Source: Enterococcus_I eurekensis (GTDB lineage: Bacteria > Bacillota > Bacilli > Lactobacillales > Enterococcaceae). From it: a stretch of 8,945 bases of DNA. Positions 1 through 5,101 of the stretch are shown here, piece by piece; positions within the stretch are counted from its first letter, which is position 1, and every line of letters begins with the position of its first letter. Under the pieces are notes generated by a model, which was given only the letters and a program-made list of their open reading frames with translations, made no database searches and was not told the origin of the DNA. The position numbers and the translations under genes are program-made. The DNA lies in contig NZ_JBHSGT010000026.1 of the NCBI RefSeq assembly GCF_042654605.1, positions 1 to 8,945 on the forward strand, written 5' to 3'.

Positions 1-69
1 TGTGCCTCAACCGAAGCCGATTCATCTACACGACTAAAGTCGCGAGTGTTCTCGGCTAGTTAATAAAAA
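1..69 (-). mobile_element. Truncated end of an IS200/IS605-type element, left copy
   Basis: This stretch is the reverse complement of 8112-8180 with one mismatch (position 39 against 8142). It contains an imperfect subterminal hairpin built from GCCGA/TCGGC, ACAC/GTGT and CGAC/GTCG arms, the kind of structure that the Y1 transposase of IS200/IS605 elements recognises. The window begins inside the arm of the second hairpin that is complete in the right copy. Read on the minus strand it corresponds to the end that precedes tnpA on the right, so the rest of this copy would lie off the left edge. Read on the plus strand it is also an open frame ending CASTEADSSTRLKSRVFSAS and TAA (61-63), so a tnpB tail with its right end is the alternative reading. 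The single mismatch is synonymous in that frame. Identity ends at 69/8112. Confidence 0.7.
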
Positions 70-211
70 AATGCCCGCGCACTCACTTTGATTGTTACTT
101 TAGCCAGGATTTCCATTTTCCTGCGAAAAATTACCTTGTTTGTGGAAGCTTCGAGTAGTACTTTGAATGATGTCGCTTCGATGCCTTAAATATATATATA
201 TCGATCAACTG
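70..211. other. Intergenic stretch, no gene recognised
   Basis: This lies between the IS end and the tail of the PIN gene. Short minus-strand frames exist (one runs from an ATG near 120 into the IS end), but none has a ribosome site or a recognisable family. An AT dinucleotide run sits at 188-201. Nothing here can be assigned. It may be decayed DNA left by the IS insertion. Confidence 0.4.
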
Positions 212-349
212 TCATTTGTTTCTGAAATATGCATCAATTTGGTTTGTTTGGGATACTCCTAAAGTTGCTTTTATGAATGTTTTGTATTCTTTTATTTTAC
301 AAATATCTTTTTCAATCAATTTATCACCGATTTCAAAAAGACTATCAAC
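212..349 (-). pseudogene. In-frame C-terminal tail of the PIN-domain gene, beyond a premature stop
   Basis: Directly after the TAA that ends the PIN-domain reading frame (350-352), the same frame stays open for 45 codons to a TGA at 212-214. It reads VDSLFEIGDKLIEKDICK and continues to a QIDAYFRNK ending. The composition is rich in K, E, D, I and aromatic residues and looks like a real amphipathic protein end, not translated spacer. There is no start codon with a ribosome site of its own. The likely reading is that the original PIN protein was about 203 residues and a nonsense change removed its tail. A natural stop followed by chance open frame, or a sequencing error at 350-352, cannot be excluded. 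Confidence 0.5.
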
Positions 350-823
350 TTAAATGAACTCTTCAGGTACAGTCTCTGATCCCTCATTTATTTTCAAGTC
401 ATACTGATTAATCACTTCTTTGAAATCATTGTCATGACTTGTGATTAAAGGAACCTTTAAAAACTGACAACCTGCCAATATCCCAATATCACCCAAATCA
501 CTAGTCATTTTGTTTTTTCGTTTCTCTTGGTATTCACTGAAATACTGACGGTATTGTTCGTAAATCGCATCATAGATTGCATACTCTATCTCTGTTAAGA
601 GCTGTTCATTATCAGGATCAAATAACTGCCAAGTTTTTGACACTTCAATTTTAGCTTGCATGAATTCTTTGACCGACTCCGATTGTATTTCATCCATAAT
701 ATCTTTATGAATATAGATTGTATCGTACAATTGTTCCAACCAGTGATCGACTTGGTATTTTTTGAATTCGCACATAAACAGTAGGATATTAGTGTCAATG
801 AATGTTTGATCTAATCTAGTCAT
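350..823 (-). CDS. PIN-domain ribonuclease (VapC-like), third gene of an XRE/ImmA-IrrE/PIN operon
   Basis: The protein is 157 residues from the ATG at 821-823. That start is chosen because AAAAGGAAG sits 6-7 bases upstream; an upstream GTG at 839-841 would overlap that ribosome site. The fold is read from spaced acidic residues: D10 in IDTNILL, E45 in KDIMDEI, D112 in LGDIGILAG and D131/D133 in ITSHDNDF, the order expected of the Mg2+/Mn2+-binding PIN nuclease site. PIN proteins of this kind usually cut RNA and often act as toxins. The start overlaps the stop of the upstream metallopeptidase gene by 8 bases, so the two are probably translationally coupled. The catalytic core is complete before the TAA at 350-352, but the frame continues open for 45 codons beyond it, so the protein may be C-terminally shortened. 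The RNA target is unknown, and activity of the short form is uncertain. Confidence 0.75.
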   Translation of the reverse strand: MTRLDQTFIDTNILLFMCEFKKYQVDHWLEQLYDTIYIHKDIMDEIQSESVKEFMQAKIEVSKTWQLFDPDNEQLLTEIEYAIYDAIYEQYRQYFSEYQEKRKNKMTSDLGDIGILAGCQFLKVPLITSHDNDFKEVINQYDLKINEGSETVPEEFI

Positions 824-1517
824 TCGGGGCTTCCTTTTCACTTTCAGCTATTGATTTTGATAAAATTTCTAGACTTTCAAAACGTTTCTTAGAGCTAGCA
901 AGATCTAAGTGACTCCCCCCTATTCCCCATGATTTTCTCAATACCTGTAATTTATTTTCTATTTCTTTAAGATAGGGGTCCTCTACACTAAGTACGATTT
1001 TTTTCAATTCTTTATTTATTTTTGAAACGCTTAGAGATAATTCTTTATATCTTTTATATAGCGTCTCATATGGAACTTGTGACAAATCCGTTAGTATGAA
1101 AAAAATTTCTATTTCGTCATACCCCAAACTCTTTAGCATTCTTTGTTTTTCAAATACTATTTTTTCAGGTAGCAGTAGATTGGCAGCGAAGTGATCTGCT
1201 GCACGTTCATCTTCTTTTGTATTTTTTAGCGGATCAATATTATCATCTAAATGATAAATTTCATGAGCAATTGTAAATTTTTGAAGTCTCTCATTAAAAT
1301 TAGAATTAATAAAAATAAATTTCTCATTCATTTTTTGAGTACTAAATCCTAAAGCTTCGGGATCATAAATCGTATCGTAGATTAAGTGAATCCCTTTAAA
1401 TTTAACGATTTCTTCAATTACTGGTCCAATAAAATCTGTTACACTTAATTCTTCTAAAAATATTATTGCTGCGTGTCTTGAAAAATTATGTATGGTATCA
1501 CGATTTATTTTACTCAT
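816..1517 (-). CDS. ImmA/IrrE-family zinc metallopeptidase
   Basis: A 233-residue protein with the zinc-binding motif HEIYH at residues 85-89 (H85, E86, H89), followed by DERAADHFAANLLLP at about 103-117. This is the family's second conserved block and supplies the likely third ligand, E104. Known members (ImmA of ICEBs1, IrrE/DdrO of Deinococcus) cleave a partner XRE-type repressor and so switch on the genes it controls. The partner here is almost certainly the XRE gene directly upstream, whose stop overlaps this ATG by 8 bases (ATGAGTAA). An AAAGGA ribosome site lies about 10 bases before the start. About 115 residues after the peptidase motifs are charged and helical-looking, with no family recognised; they may sense the activating signal or bind the partner. 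The coding DNA looks more AT-rich than the NagZ and transporter genes nearby, which fits horizontal acquisition. Confidence 0.85.
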   Translation of the reverse strand: MSKINRDTIHNFSRHAAIIFLEELSVTDFIGPVIEEIVKFKGIHLIYDTIYDPEALGFSTQKMNEKFIFINSNFNERLQKFTIAHEIYHLDDNIDPLKNTKEDERAADHFAANLLLPEKIVFEKQRMLKSLGYDEIEIFFILTDLSQVPYETLYKRYKELSLSVSKINKELKKIVLSVEDPYLKEIENKLQVLRKSWGIGGSHLDLASSKKRFESLEILSKSIAESEKEAPND

Positions 1518-1836
1518 TCATATAGATTCCTTTCAAACGAATATAGTCATCCATTTGCACCTTCACTTTAGCTATTTTACTTCTAGCTGCTCTTGATTTA
1601 AATTCGCCTCTTGTTTGTATCAGATAATCACTGTCATTCGTTAAATCCAATAGTTCTTCCAATGGAGTAGAAAGAACTATTGAAAAAAGAACAATTAACT
1701 CCTTATTTAATGTTCTTTCGCCACTTAAAAGCATAGACACATAGCTACGAGAGATATTCATTTTACTTGATAATTCTTCATGCGTTAGTCCTTGCTTTTC
1801 TACCCCTTGTTTGATTTTTTTTAATATCATATTCAC
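1510..1836 (-). CDS. XRE/Cro-family helix-turn-helix repressor
   Basis: A small DNA-binding protein of 108 residues if translation starts at the GTG (1834-1836), preferred because AAAGGAGA lies 7 bases upstream. An earlier in-frame ATG at 1852-1854 would contain that ribosome site, and an ATG at 1828-1830 is also possible. The helix-turn-helix covers roughly the first 60 residues: IKQGVEKQGLTHEELSSKM, then NISRSYVSMLLSGER, then a packing helix. The remaining 45 residues, basic in the middle (KSRAARSKIAKVKV), may be the segment recognised by the metallopeptidase. It opens a leftward operon with the ImmA/IrrE and PIN genes, each overlapping the next by 8 bases. It is probably the autorepressor of that operon, acting at the inverted repeat at 1927-1964. 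Confidence 0.85.
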   Translation of the reverse strand: MNMILKKIKQGVEKQGLTHEELSSKMNISRSYVSMLLSGERTLNKELIVLFSIVLSTPLEELLDLTNDSDYLIQTRGEFKSRAARSKIAKVKVQMDDYIRLKGIYMNE

Positions 1837-1926
1837 TGTATCTTCTCCTTTCATTCAACCCTTATTTTCATAAATACTACAAAATAACATCGAATCATCC
1901 GTTACAGTTATGACTTATGATATATA

Positions 1927-1964
1927 GTCACAATTGTCACAAAAAAACATAGGTGAATTGTGAC
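1927..1964. promoter_or_regulatory. Candidate operator of the XRE repressor
   Basis: The arms GTCACAATT (1927-1935) and AATTGTGAC (1956-1964) form a perfect 9-base inverted repeat. A further GTCAC at 1936-1940 gives three copies of the same half-site. Read leftward, TATATATCAT follows immediately and could serve as a -10 region, so a bound repressor would block transcription of the operon about 90 bases before its start. It is the only repeat of this kind upstream of the operon. The link to this repressor is inference from position. Confidence 0.55.
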
Positions 1965-1984
1965 GTTAAAATATTTTTATAAAT

Positions 1985-2038
1985 TTTTTTAAATAAAAAA
2001 GAGATAGAAAGACTCATTCAATAGCCCTTCTATCTCTT
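1985..2038 (-). terminator. Rho-independent terminator after the NagZ-like gene
   Basis: The arms 1999-2011 and 2027-2038 pair over 12 bases (AAGAGATAGA with one bulged A) around a 15-base loop. On the minus strand the stem is followed by TTTTTTATTT. It lies about 45 bases after the NagZ stop and shields the XRE operon from read-through. Confidence 0.8.
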
Positions 2039-2082
2039 AAAGTATTCAACTTTTTTTATTTCTTCAATCAACTAACAGACTC

Positions 2083-3276
2083 TCACTCTATCATCCCTAA
2101 TCTTTCTTTCAACTTTAAGATACGCATAACGGATGCATCGAGTGCGTCTTCACTATATTCCCCACTCTTGACTGCTTCAATGACCGTTGGAATTTGACTC
2201 GCGTAACTAGATGACAAGACAAGGTCGTTACCGGCTTTTAAGGCCGCTAGCCCAGCTTCTTCTTGAGAGATAAAGTCGGCTAAGCCAACCATGTCCATAT
2301 CATCGGTCATCACAACCCCATTAAAGCCAAGTTCATCACGTAAAACGTGATTGATTTTTGGAGAAATTGAAGCAGGAACGTCGGGATCGATACTCGTTAC
2401 TATATTGTGCGAAACTAAAATACTATCGACTCCCGCTTTAATTCCTGCTTGAAAAGGTAAGAAATCATTTTGGCGAAGTTCTTCGATGGGACGTTCATCT
2501 CGTACGATTTCAATATGCGAATCGAGATTATTACCGTAACCGGGAAAATGTTTCAAGGTTGAGGCAACTTGGGTTTCTTTGAGACTATTTACAACGGTCT
2601 CAACAAAGGTACTCGTACCTTTCGCGTCTTGTCCAATTGTGCGTTCATAAATAAAGGCATTCGGATCTGTCGCTACATCGGCAACTGGGAACAGTCCTAA
2701 TTGGATGCCGTAGCTTGTTAGAATCTCCGCTTTTTGAACGGCATCAGCCGCAATCCCTTCCCATCCATTGGCTTGATAAATCGCTTGTGGTGATTGAAAT
2801 GGACTCGCAGCAAGGTTTGGATTCCGACTAATTCGGGTCACGGTCCCTCCTTCTTCATCGGCTCCAATAAACATTGGAATCTCTTTATCGCTTTGTAATG
2901 CTTGAATTTTATTTAATAAACTGTCAGCTGTTTCGTTTTCAAAATAAGCCCCAAATAATAAGTAGCCCCCGATATGATAGGTTTGGCTATCAGATACAGC
3001 TATTTCACCAGGATAACGGGCTAAAAAGAGTTGCCCAACTTTTTCCTCAATCGTCATTGCTTCGATTTGTTTAAGTATTGGATCGCTTGATTCTGTCGAT
3101 TCGCTTGTTATGCTAGAGTCACTACTATTTTGGCTGCTAGTCTGGCTAGTCGATTGACTGCTAGATGTTTCATTTGTCGAATCACTCGTGCTTTGGTTTT
3201 GTTGCCAAATAACAAAGACGGCACCGACAATAATTAGCGCTAAGACCGCACCTAGTAACGGGATGGTTTTTTTCAT
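2083..3276 (-). CDS. nagZ: Membrane-anchored glycoside hydrolase family 3 beta-N-acetylhexosaminidase (NagZ type)
   Basis: A 397-residue GH3 enzyme. Residues 4-24 form one hydrophobic segment after a KK start (signal anchor or Sec signal, no lipobox cysteine). A Ser/Thr-rich linker covers about 28-64, and a single TIM-barrel catalytic domain covers about 66-397. Diagnostic motifs are DEEGGTVTR at 140-148, KHFPGYGN at 242-249 followed by D252-S253-H254 (the NagZ acid/base His-Asp dyad loop), and MTDDMDM at 323-329 with D325 the likely nucleophile. NagZ enzymes release terminal N-acetylglucosamine from muropeptides or GlcNAc-containing glycans. The anchor places this one outside the membrane, so wall turnover or glycan scavenging is likely. 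The ATG is preceded by GAAAGGAG at 7-base spacing. It has its own promoter and terminator. The GH3 call is firm; the exact substrate is not. Confidence 0.88.
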   Translation of the reverse strand: MKKTIPLLGAVLALIIVGAVFVIWQQNQSTSDSTNETSSSQSTSQTSSQNSSDSSITSESTESSDPILKQIEAMTIEEKVGQLFLARYPGEIAVSDSQTYHIGGYLLFGAYFENETADSLLNKIQALQSDKEIPMFIGADEEGGTVTRISRNPNLAASPFQSPQAIYQANGWEGIAADAVQKAEILTSYGIQLGLFPVADVATDPNAFIYERTIGQDAKGTSTFVETVVNSLKETQVASTLKHFPGYGNNLDSHIEIVRDERPIEELRQNDFLPFQAGIKAGVDSILVSHNIVTSIDPDVPASISPKINHVLRDELGFNGVVMTDDMDMVGLADFISQEEAGLAALKAGNDLVLSSSYASQIPTVIEAVKSGEYSEDALDASVMRILKLKERLGMIE

Positions 3277-3280
3277 TCAA

Positions 3281-3325
3281 AAACTCCTTTCCATGTCTCA
3301 TTTTAGAGTACATCGAAAGGAGTTT
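3281..3325 (-). promoter_or_regulatory. Inverted repeat covering the ribosome site of the NagZ-like gene
   Basis: AAACTCCTTTC (3281-3291) and GAAAGGAGTTT (3315-3325) are a perfect 11-base inverted repeat with a 23-base loop. In a leftward transcript the arm nearer the gene is its Shine-Dalgarno sequence. The distal arm lies inside the -35/-10 spacer of the gene's own promoter, so only read-through RNA from folT would carry both arms and hide the ribosome site. Confidence 0.6.
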
Positions 3326-3333
3326 GCTTGCAA
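3305..3333 (-). promoter_or_regulatory. Promoter of the NagZ-like gene
   Basis: On the minus strand, TTGCAA (3328-3333), a 17-base spacer and TACTCT (3305-3310) form a sigma-A type promoter. It begins just after the folT stop codon (3338-3340) and would give a leader of about 20 bases. Confidence 0.55.
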
Positions 3334-3337
3334 GAAA

Positions 3338-3868
3338 TTAGAATGAATAACGACTACGTTTCATTAATTGTCTGACCGGTATCATCCGTCCAACAACATA
3401 AGTTAAACCAGTTTGAATCGGTAACATCAAAATCGCTTTTGTTAATCTTGGTGCCCAGATAACCCAACTTGTTAAAGGTTGATTATACATGATAGCTAAC
3501 CAAATCGGCGTAAGAATCAGTCCAATTAAAACGGTGTTTGCGACAGTACATAAAAAAGCATTTCTCCAAGTCACTTCTTTTTTATAGAAGAAGTAACCAT
3601 AAATCACACCACCTAAAAAGGCATTTAGTGTGAAGCCTGGGAAAAAGGCTGCTTTGGCAAAAAGCATCATTCCGACTAAATCGGCGATGACTGCGCCAAT
3701 GCCGGTCCAAAATGGGCCAAACATCATTCCCATGACAATTTTTGGCACAAAATCAAACGAGATTTTGATAAATTGCCATTCAAAACCTAAGATTCGAGAC
3801 AAGACGACCATTATGGCAATCAACAGCCCCATCATACTTATCATATAAGCACCCGGTTTTTTGTTCAT
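3338..3868 (-). CDS. folT: Folate ECF transporter substrate-binding S component FolT
   Basis: A 176-residue, very hydrophobic protein with about six membrane segments, the size and shape of an ECF S component. The central FFPGFTLNAFLGGVIYG stretch (about 75-91) and the RLTKAILMLPIQ stretch near 141-152 match the folate-specific branch as I know it. FolT binds folates in the membrane and docks with the shared EcfA-EcfA'-EcfT energising module, which is not encoded here (group II arrangement). The strongest support is the tetrahydrofolate riboswitch in its leader, a class found before folT and folate genes in Firmicutes. AGAGGAGA lies 8 bases before the ATG. It is a single-gene unit, separated from niaX by a terminator. 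Confidence 0.87.
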   Translation of the reverse strand: MNKKPGAYMISMMGLLIAIMVVLSRILGFEWQFIKISFDFVPKIVMGMMFGPFWTGIGAVIADLVGMMLFAKAAFFPGFTLNAFLGGVIYGYFFYKKEVTWRNAFLCTVANTVLIGLILTPIWLAIMYNQPLTSWVIWAPRLTKAILMLPIQTGLTYVVGRMIPVRQLMKRSRYSF

Positions 3869-3904
3869 TTTGAAGCATCTCCTCTAAGAGTTGCAACATT
3901 CGAT

Positions 3905-4004
3905 TATGCAGCGAATGCGAAAACAAAATCGCAGACTTGAAAGTCCTTCGTCCAAAAACAACATTCCATTTTTTGACACTTGACGCTTTGTTTTCTACTC
4001 TGTT
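3905..4004 (-). promoter_or_regulatory. Tetrahydrofolate (THF) riboswitch in the folT leader
   Basis: On the minus strand the leader contains the class's conserved strings in order: GAGTAGA, GCGTCAAGTGT, ATGGAATGT, ACGAAGG, GCGA and GCATTCGCTG. Paired elements are present: CAG/CTG closes the domain, GAAAAC pairs with GTTTTC, and an internal AGACTT/AAGTCT hairpin is formed. The aptamer ends about 35 bases before the folT ATG. CGAATGT (3897-3903 on plus) can pair with GCATTCG of the aptamer (3912-3918), a possible alternative fold. A small CTCTTAGAG hairpin overlaps the ribosome site, so control is probably at translation. Ligand-bound RNA is expected to lower folT expression. Confidence 0.85.
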
Positions 4005-4011
4005 TTTTATT

Positions 4012-4065
4012 TAGGCGTCTGACGGCCTATGAGGAAAATATAACACAAAAAAACTTTTTCAGCAA
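4012..4065 (-). promoter_or_regulatory. folT promoter with inverted repeat at the likely transcript start
   Basis: On the minus strand, TTGCTG (4060-4065), 17 bases and TATATT (4037-4042) form a promoter lying partly inside the niaX terminator. Just after it, TAGGCGTC-T-GACGGCCTA (4012-4029) is an inverted repeat with one bulge. It is either a 5' stabilising hairpin at the start of the transcript or an operator. The promoter match is good, and the repeat's function is unknown. Confidence 0.45.
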
Positions 4066-4094
4066 CGAACATTTATTTTCTGAAAAAGTTTTTT
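4047..4094 (-). terminator. Rho-independent terminator after niaX
   Basis: The arms 4048-4062 and 4080-4094 pair perfectly over 15 bases (AAAAAACTTTTTCAG with its complement) around a 17-base loop. On the minus strand the stem ends in seven T. It starts 10 bases after the niaX stop and separates the two S-component genes. Confidence 0.8.
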
Positions 4095-4104
4095 ATTCGG
4101 ATTG

Positions 4105-4671
4105 TTACGATAATTTTAGTTCCTTCGCTTTTGATAAAATTGGAATATCAAAGCCACGTCCGAGTGCTTTTGCCACAAAATAAGCTAAGTTGTAATCAAC
4201 CATACTATGGATGACCCCACCCAATCCCATTAGGACAAATAAGAAGTAGAAGATATTTCCTTCAACTTGTAGTTGTCCGCCGAATAAGAAGGCTACGACG
4301 ACAACTAATTCAACCGCTGAGTGAATCACCGCAATTAAAAAACTAAATAGTTGAAATTTTTTAGGATTCAAAACAATATTGGGATTCTTTTGTAAATAGT
4401 ACGCTCCGATAAGTGCAAAGACAATATGCGAAAGTGCGCGTAATGTAATAATGAAAGGTAAACCGTTTAGTAAAAAACCGAATGTTGTTCCAATTGCAAC
4501 CGCAATCGTCACAGGTACTGAAAAGAACATCGCAATAAATAATGGTACGTGACTCGCTAATGTAAAGGATGCAGGACCAATCACGATTTTAGGCATAACC
4601 ATTGGAATAATGACAGCCATGGCAATTAATAACGCAGAAATAGTTAGTTGACGCACTGAATTTTTTTTCAT
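4105..4671 (-). CDS. niaX: ECF transporter S component, probably niacin-specific (NiaX)
   Basis: A 188-residue integral membrane protein with five to six hydrophobic segments, opening MKKNSVRQLTISALLIAMAV like other small S components. The first third contains SFTLASHVPLFIAMFF, then GTTFGFLLNGLPFIITLRALSH. This gene would bind a vitamin and share the ECF energising module with FolT. Sequence alone tells me it is an S component. The niacin assignment rests mostly on two palindromes of the NiaR (YrxA) type at its promoter, NiaR being the niacin-responsive repressor of NAD precursor uptake in Firmicutes. GGGGAG lies 7 bases before the ATG. Other vitamin or precursor specificities remain possible. 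Confidence 0.7.
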   Translation of the reverse strand: MKKNSVRQLTISALLIAMAVIIPMVMPKIVIGPASFTLASHVPLFIAMFFSVPVTIAVAIGTTFGFLLNGLPFIITLRALSHIVFALIGAYYLQKNPNIVLNPKKFQLFSFLIAVIHSAVELVVVVAFLFGGQLQVEGNIFYFLFVLMGLGGVIHSMVDYNLAYFVAKALGRGFDIPILSKAKELKLS

Positions 4672-4687
4672 ATTTTACTCCCCTTAG

Positions 4688-4748
4688 AAGTGTCTTGACA
4701 CTTTTATTTGATTGTAGTGTAACTTTTTATTGAAGAACTGTCAAGACA
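4688..4748. promoter_or_regulatory. Two NiaR-type operator palindromes upstream of niaX
   Basis: AAGTGTCTTGACACTT (4688-4703) is a full inverted repeat around a two-base centre. TGTCAAGACA (4739-4748) repeats the same TGTC-NN-GACA core 35 bases farther out. As I recall the NiaR/YrxA motif, its core is TGTCWWGACA with flanking purine/pyrimidine symmetry, which both sites fit. The distal site covers the -35 box, and the proximal site lies just downstream of the expected transcript start. Confidence 0.65.
4716..4744 (-). promoter_or_regulatory. niaX promoter
   Basis: On the minus strand, a perfect TTGACA (4739-4744), a 17-base spacer and TACACT (4716-4721) form the promoter. The -35 hexamer is half of the distal NiaR-type palindrome, so repressor binding and RNA polymerase binding should exclude each other. 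Confidence 0.7.
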
Positions 4749-4811
4749 CCTGGTTGAAAATTTTCTTGAAAATCGAGAAAAAGTCCGTAACAGTAGTCGA
4801 AGTATTTTTCA

Positions 4812-4855
4812 TTGACAGTACGTATAGGGCGTATTATACTATCAGTGTCAGGAGG
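4812..4855 (+). promoter_or_regulatory. hicAB promoter, candidate HicB operator and ribosome site
   Basis: TTGACA (4812-4817), exactly 17 bases, then TATACT (4835-4840) is a near-consensus promoter. The spacer holds the inverted pair TACG (4819-4822) and CGTA (4830-4833), and CGTACG recurs at 4860-4865. This is a plausible site for the ribbon-helix-helix domain of HicB. AGGAGG at 4850-4855 is the ribosome site, 11 bases before the hicA ATG. Confidence 0.7.
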
Positions 4856-4866
4856 TTATCGTACGC

Positions 4867-5064
4867 ATGCCGATGACAATAAAAGAAGCCGAGACAATTC
4901 TTCGCTTGATTGGCTTTCAAGAAGTTCCTGGAGGTAAAGGATCTCATCGCAAGTTTGAAAAAGCTGGCGAACGTCCTTTTATCTTACCGAATCATAAGAA
5001 AGAACTATCAAGAATTGTCGAATCTACTTTAAAGAAGGCTTTGAAAAAATTTGAAGAAGAGTAG
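4867..5064 (+). CDS. hicA: HicA toxin, mRNA interferase
   Basis: A 65-residue protein of typical HicA length and pattern: an N-terminal helix (IKEAETILRLIGF), then GGKGSHRKFEKAG with the catalytic histidine H27 in the family GSH(H/R) motif, a strand PFILPNHKKEL, and a final helix. HicA has a double-stranded-RNA-binding-like fold and cuts mRNA until bound by HicB. It is followed at 37 bases by hicB, the usual toxin-first order. The start is the first ATG after AGGAGG; a second ATG two codons later is a weaker alternative. All key residues are present, so the toxin looks intact. The pair is transcribed against all neighbouring genes. Confidence 0.9.
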   Translation: MPMTIKEAETILRLIGFQEVPGGKGSHRKFEKAGERPFILPNHKKELSRIVESTLKKALKKFEEE

Positions 5065-5075
5065 CTCTCTTCTTC
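5053..5075 (+). other. Hairpin across the hicA stop, between toxin and antitoxin
   Basis: GAAGAAGAG (5053-5061) and CTCTTCTTC (5067-5075) are a perfect 9-base inverted repeat with a 5-base loop containing most of the TAG stop. A T-A pair at 5052/5076 can extend it. No T-run follows, so it is not a standard terminator. It could act as an RNA-processing or stability element that sets the toxin-to-antitoxin ratio. Confidence 0.5.
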
Positions 5076-5101
5076 ATCTTAAGAAAAAGGAGTGAATTTC
5101 A

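Noticed and set aside
70..95. Possible terminator next to the left IS end (TGCGCGGGCA followed by T-run on the minus strand)
   Set aside because: The stem is only three base pairs, too weak to support the call.
188..201. AT dinucleotide run as a replication or phase-variation element
   Set aside because: It is short, and no gene or promoter depends on its length as far as I can see.
595..798. Minus-strand open frame inside the PIN gene in another phase
   Set aside because: It is a shadow of the PIN frame, which has motifs and a ribosome site; this one has neither.
839..841. GTG as the start of the PIN gene
   Set aside because: Using it would place the AAAAGGAAG ribosome site inside the gene. 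The ATG at 821-823 is correctly spaced and overlaps the upstream stop like the other junction in the operon.
2874..3074. Plus-strand open frame inside the NagZ-like gene
   Set aside because: It is antisense to a conserved GH3 region, with no ribosome site and no family match.
3630..3848. Plus-strand open frame opposite folT
   Set aside because: It is the mirror of a hydrophobic membrane gene and has no start signals.
3980..4183. Plus-strand open frame across the folT leader and the niaX end
   Set aside because: It covers the THF riboswitch, promoter and terminator on the other strand and has no coding character.
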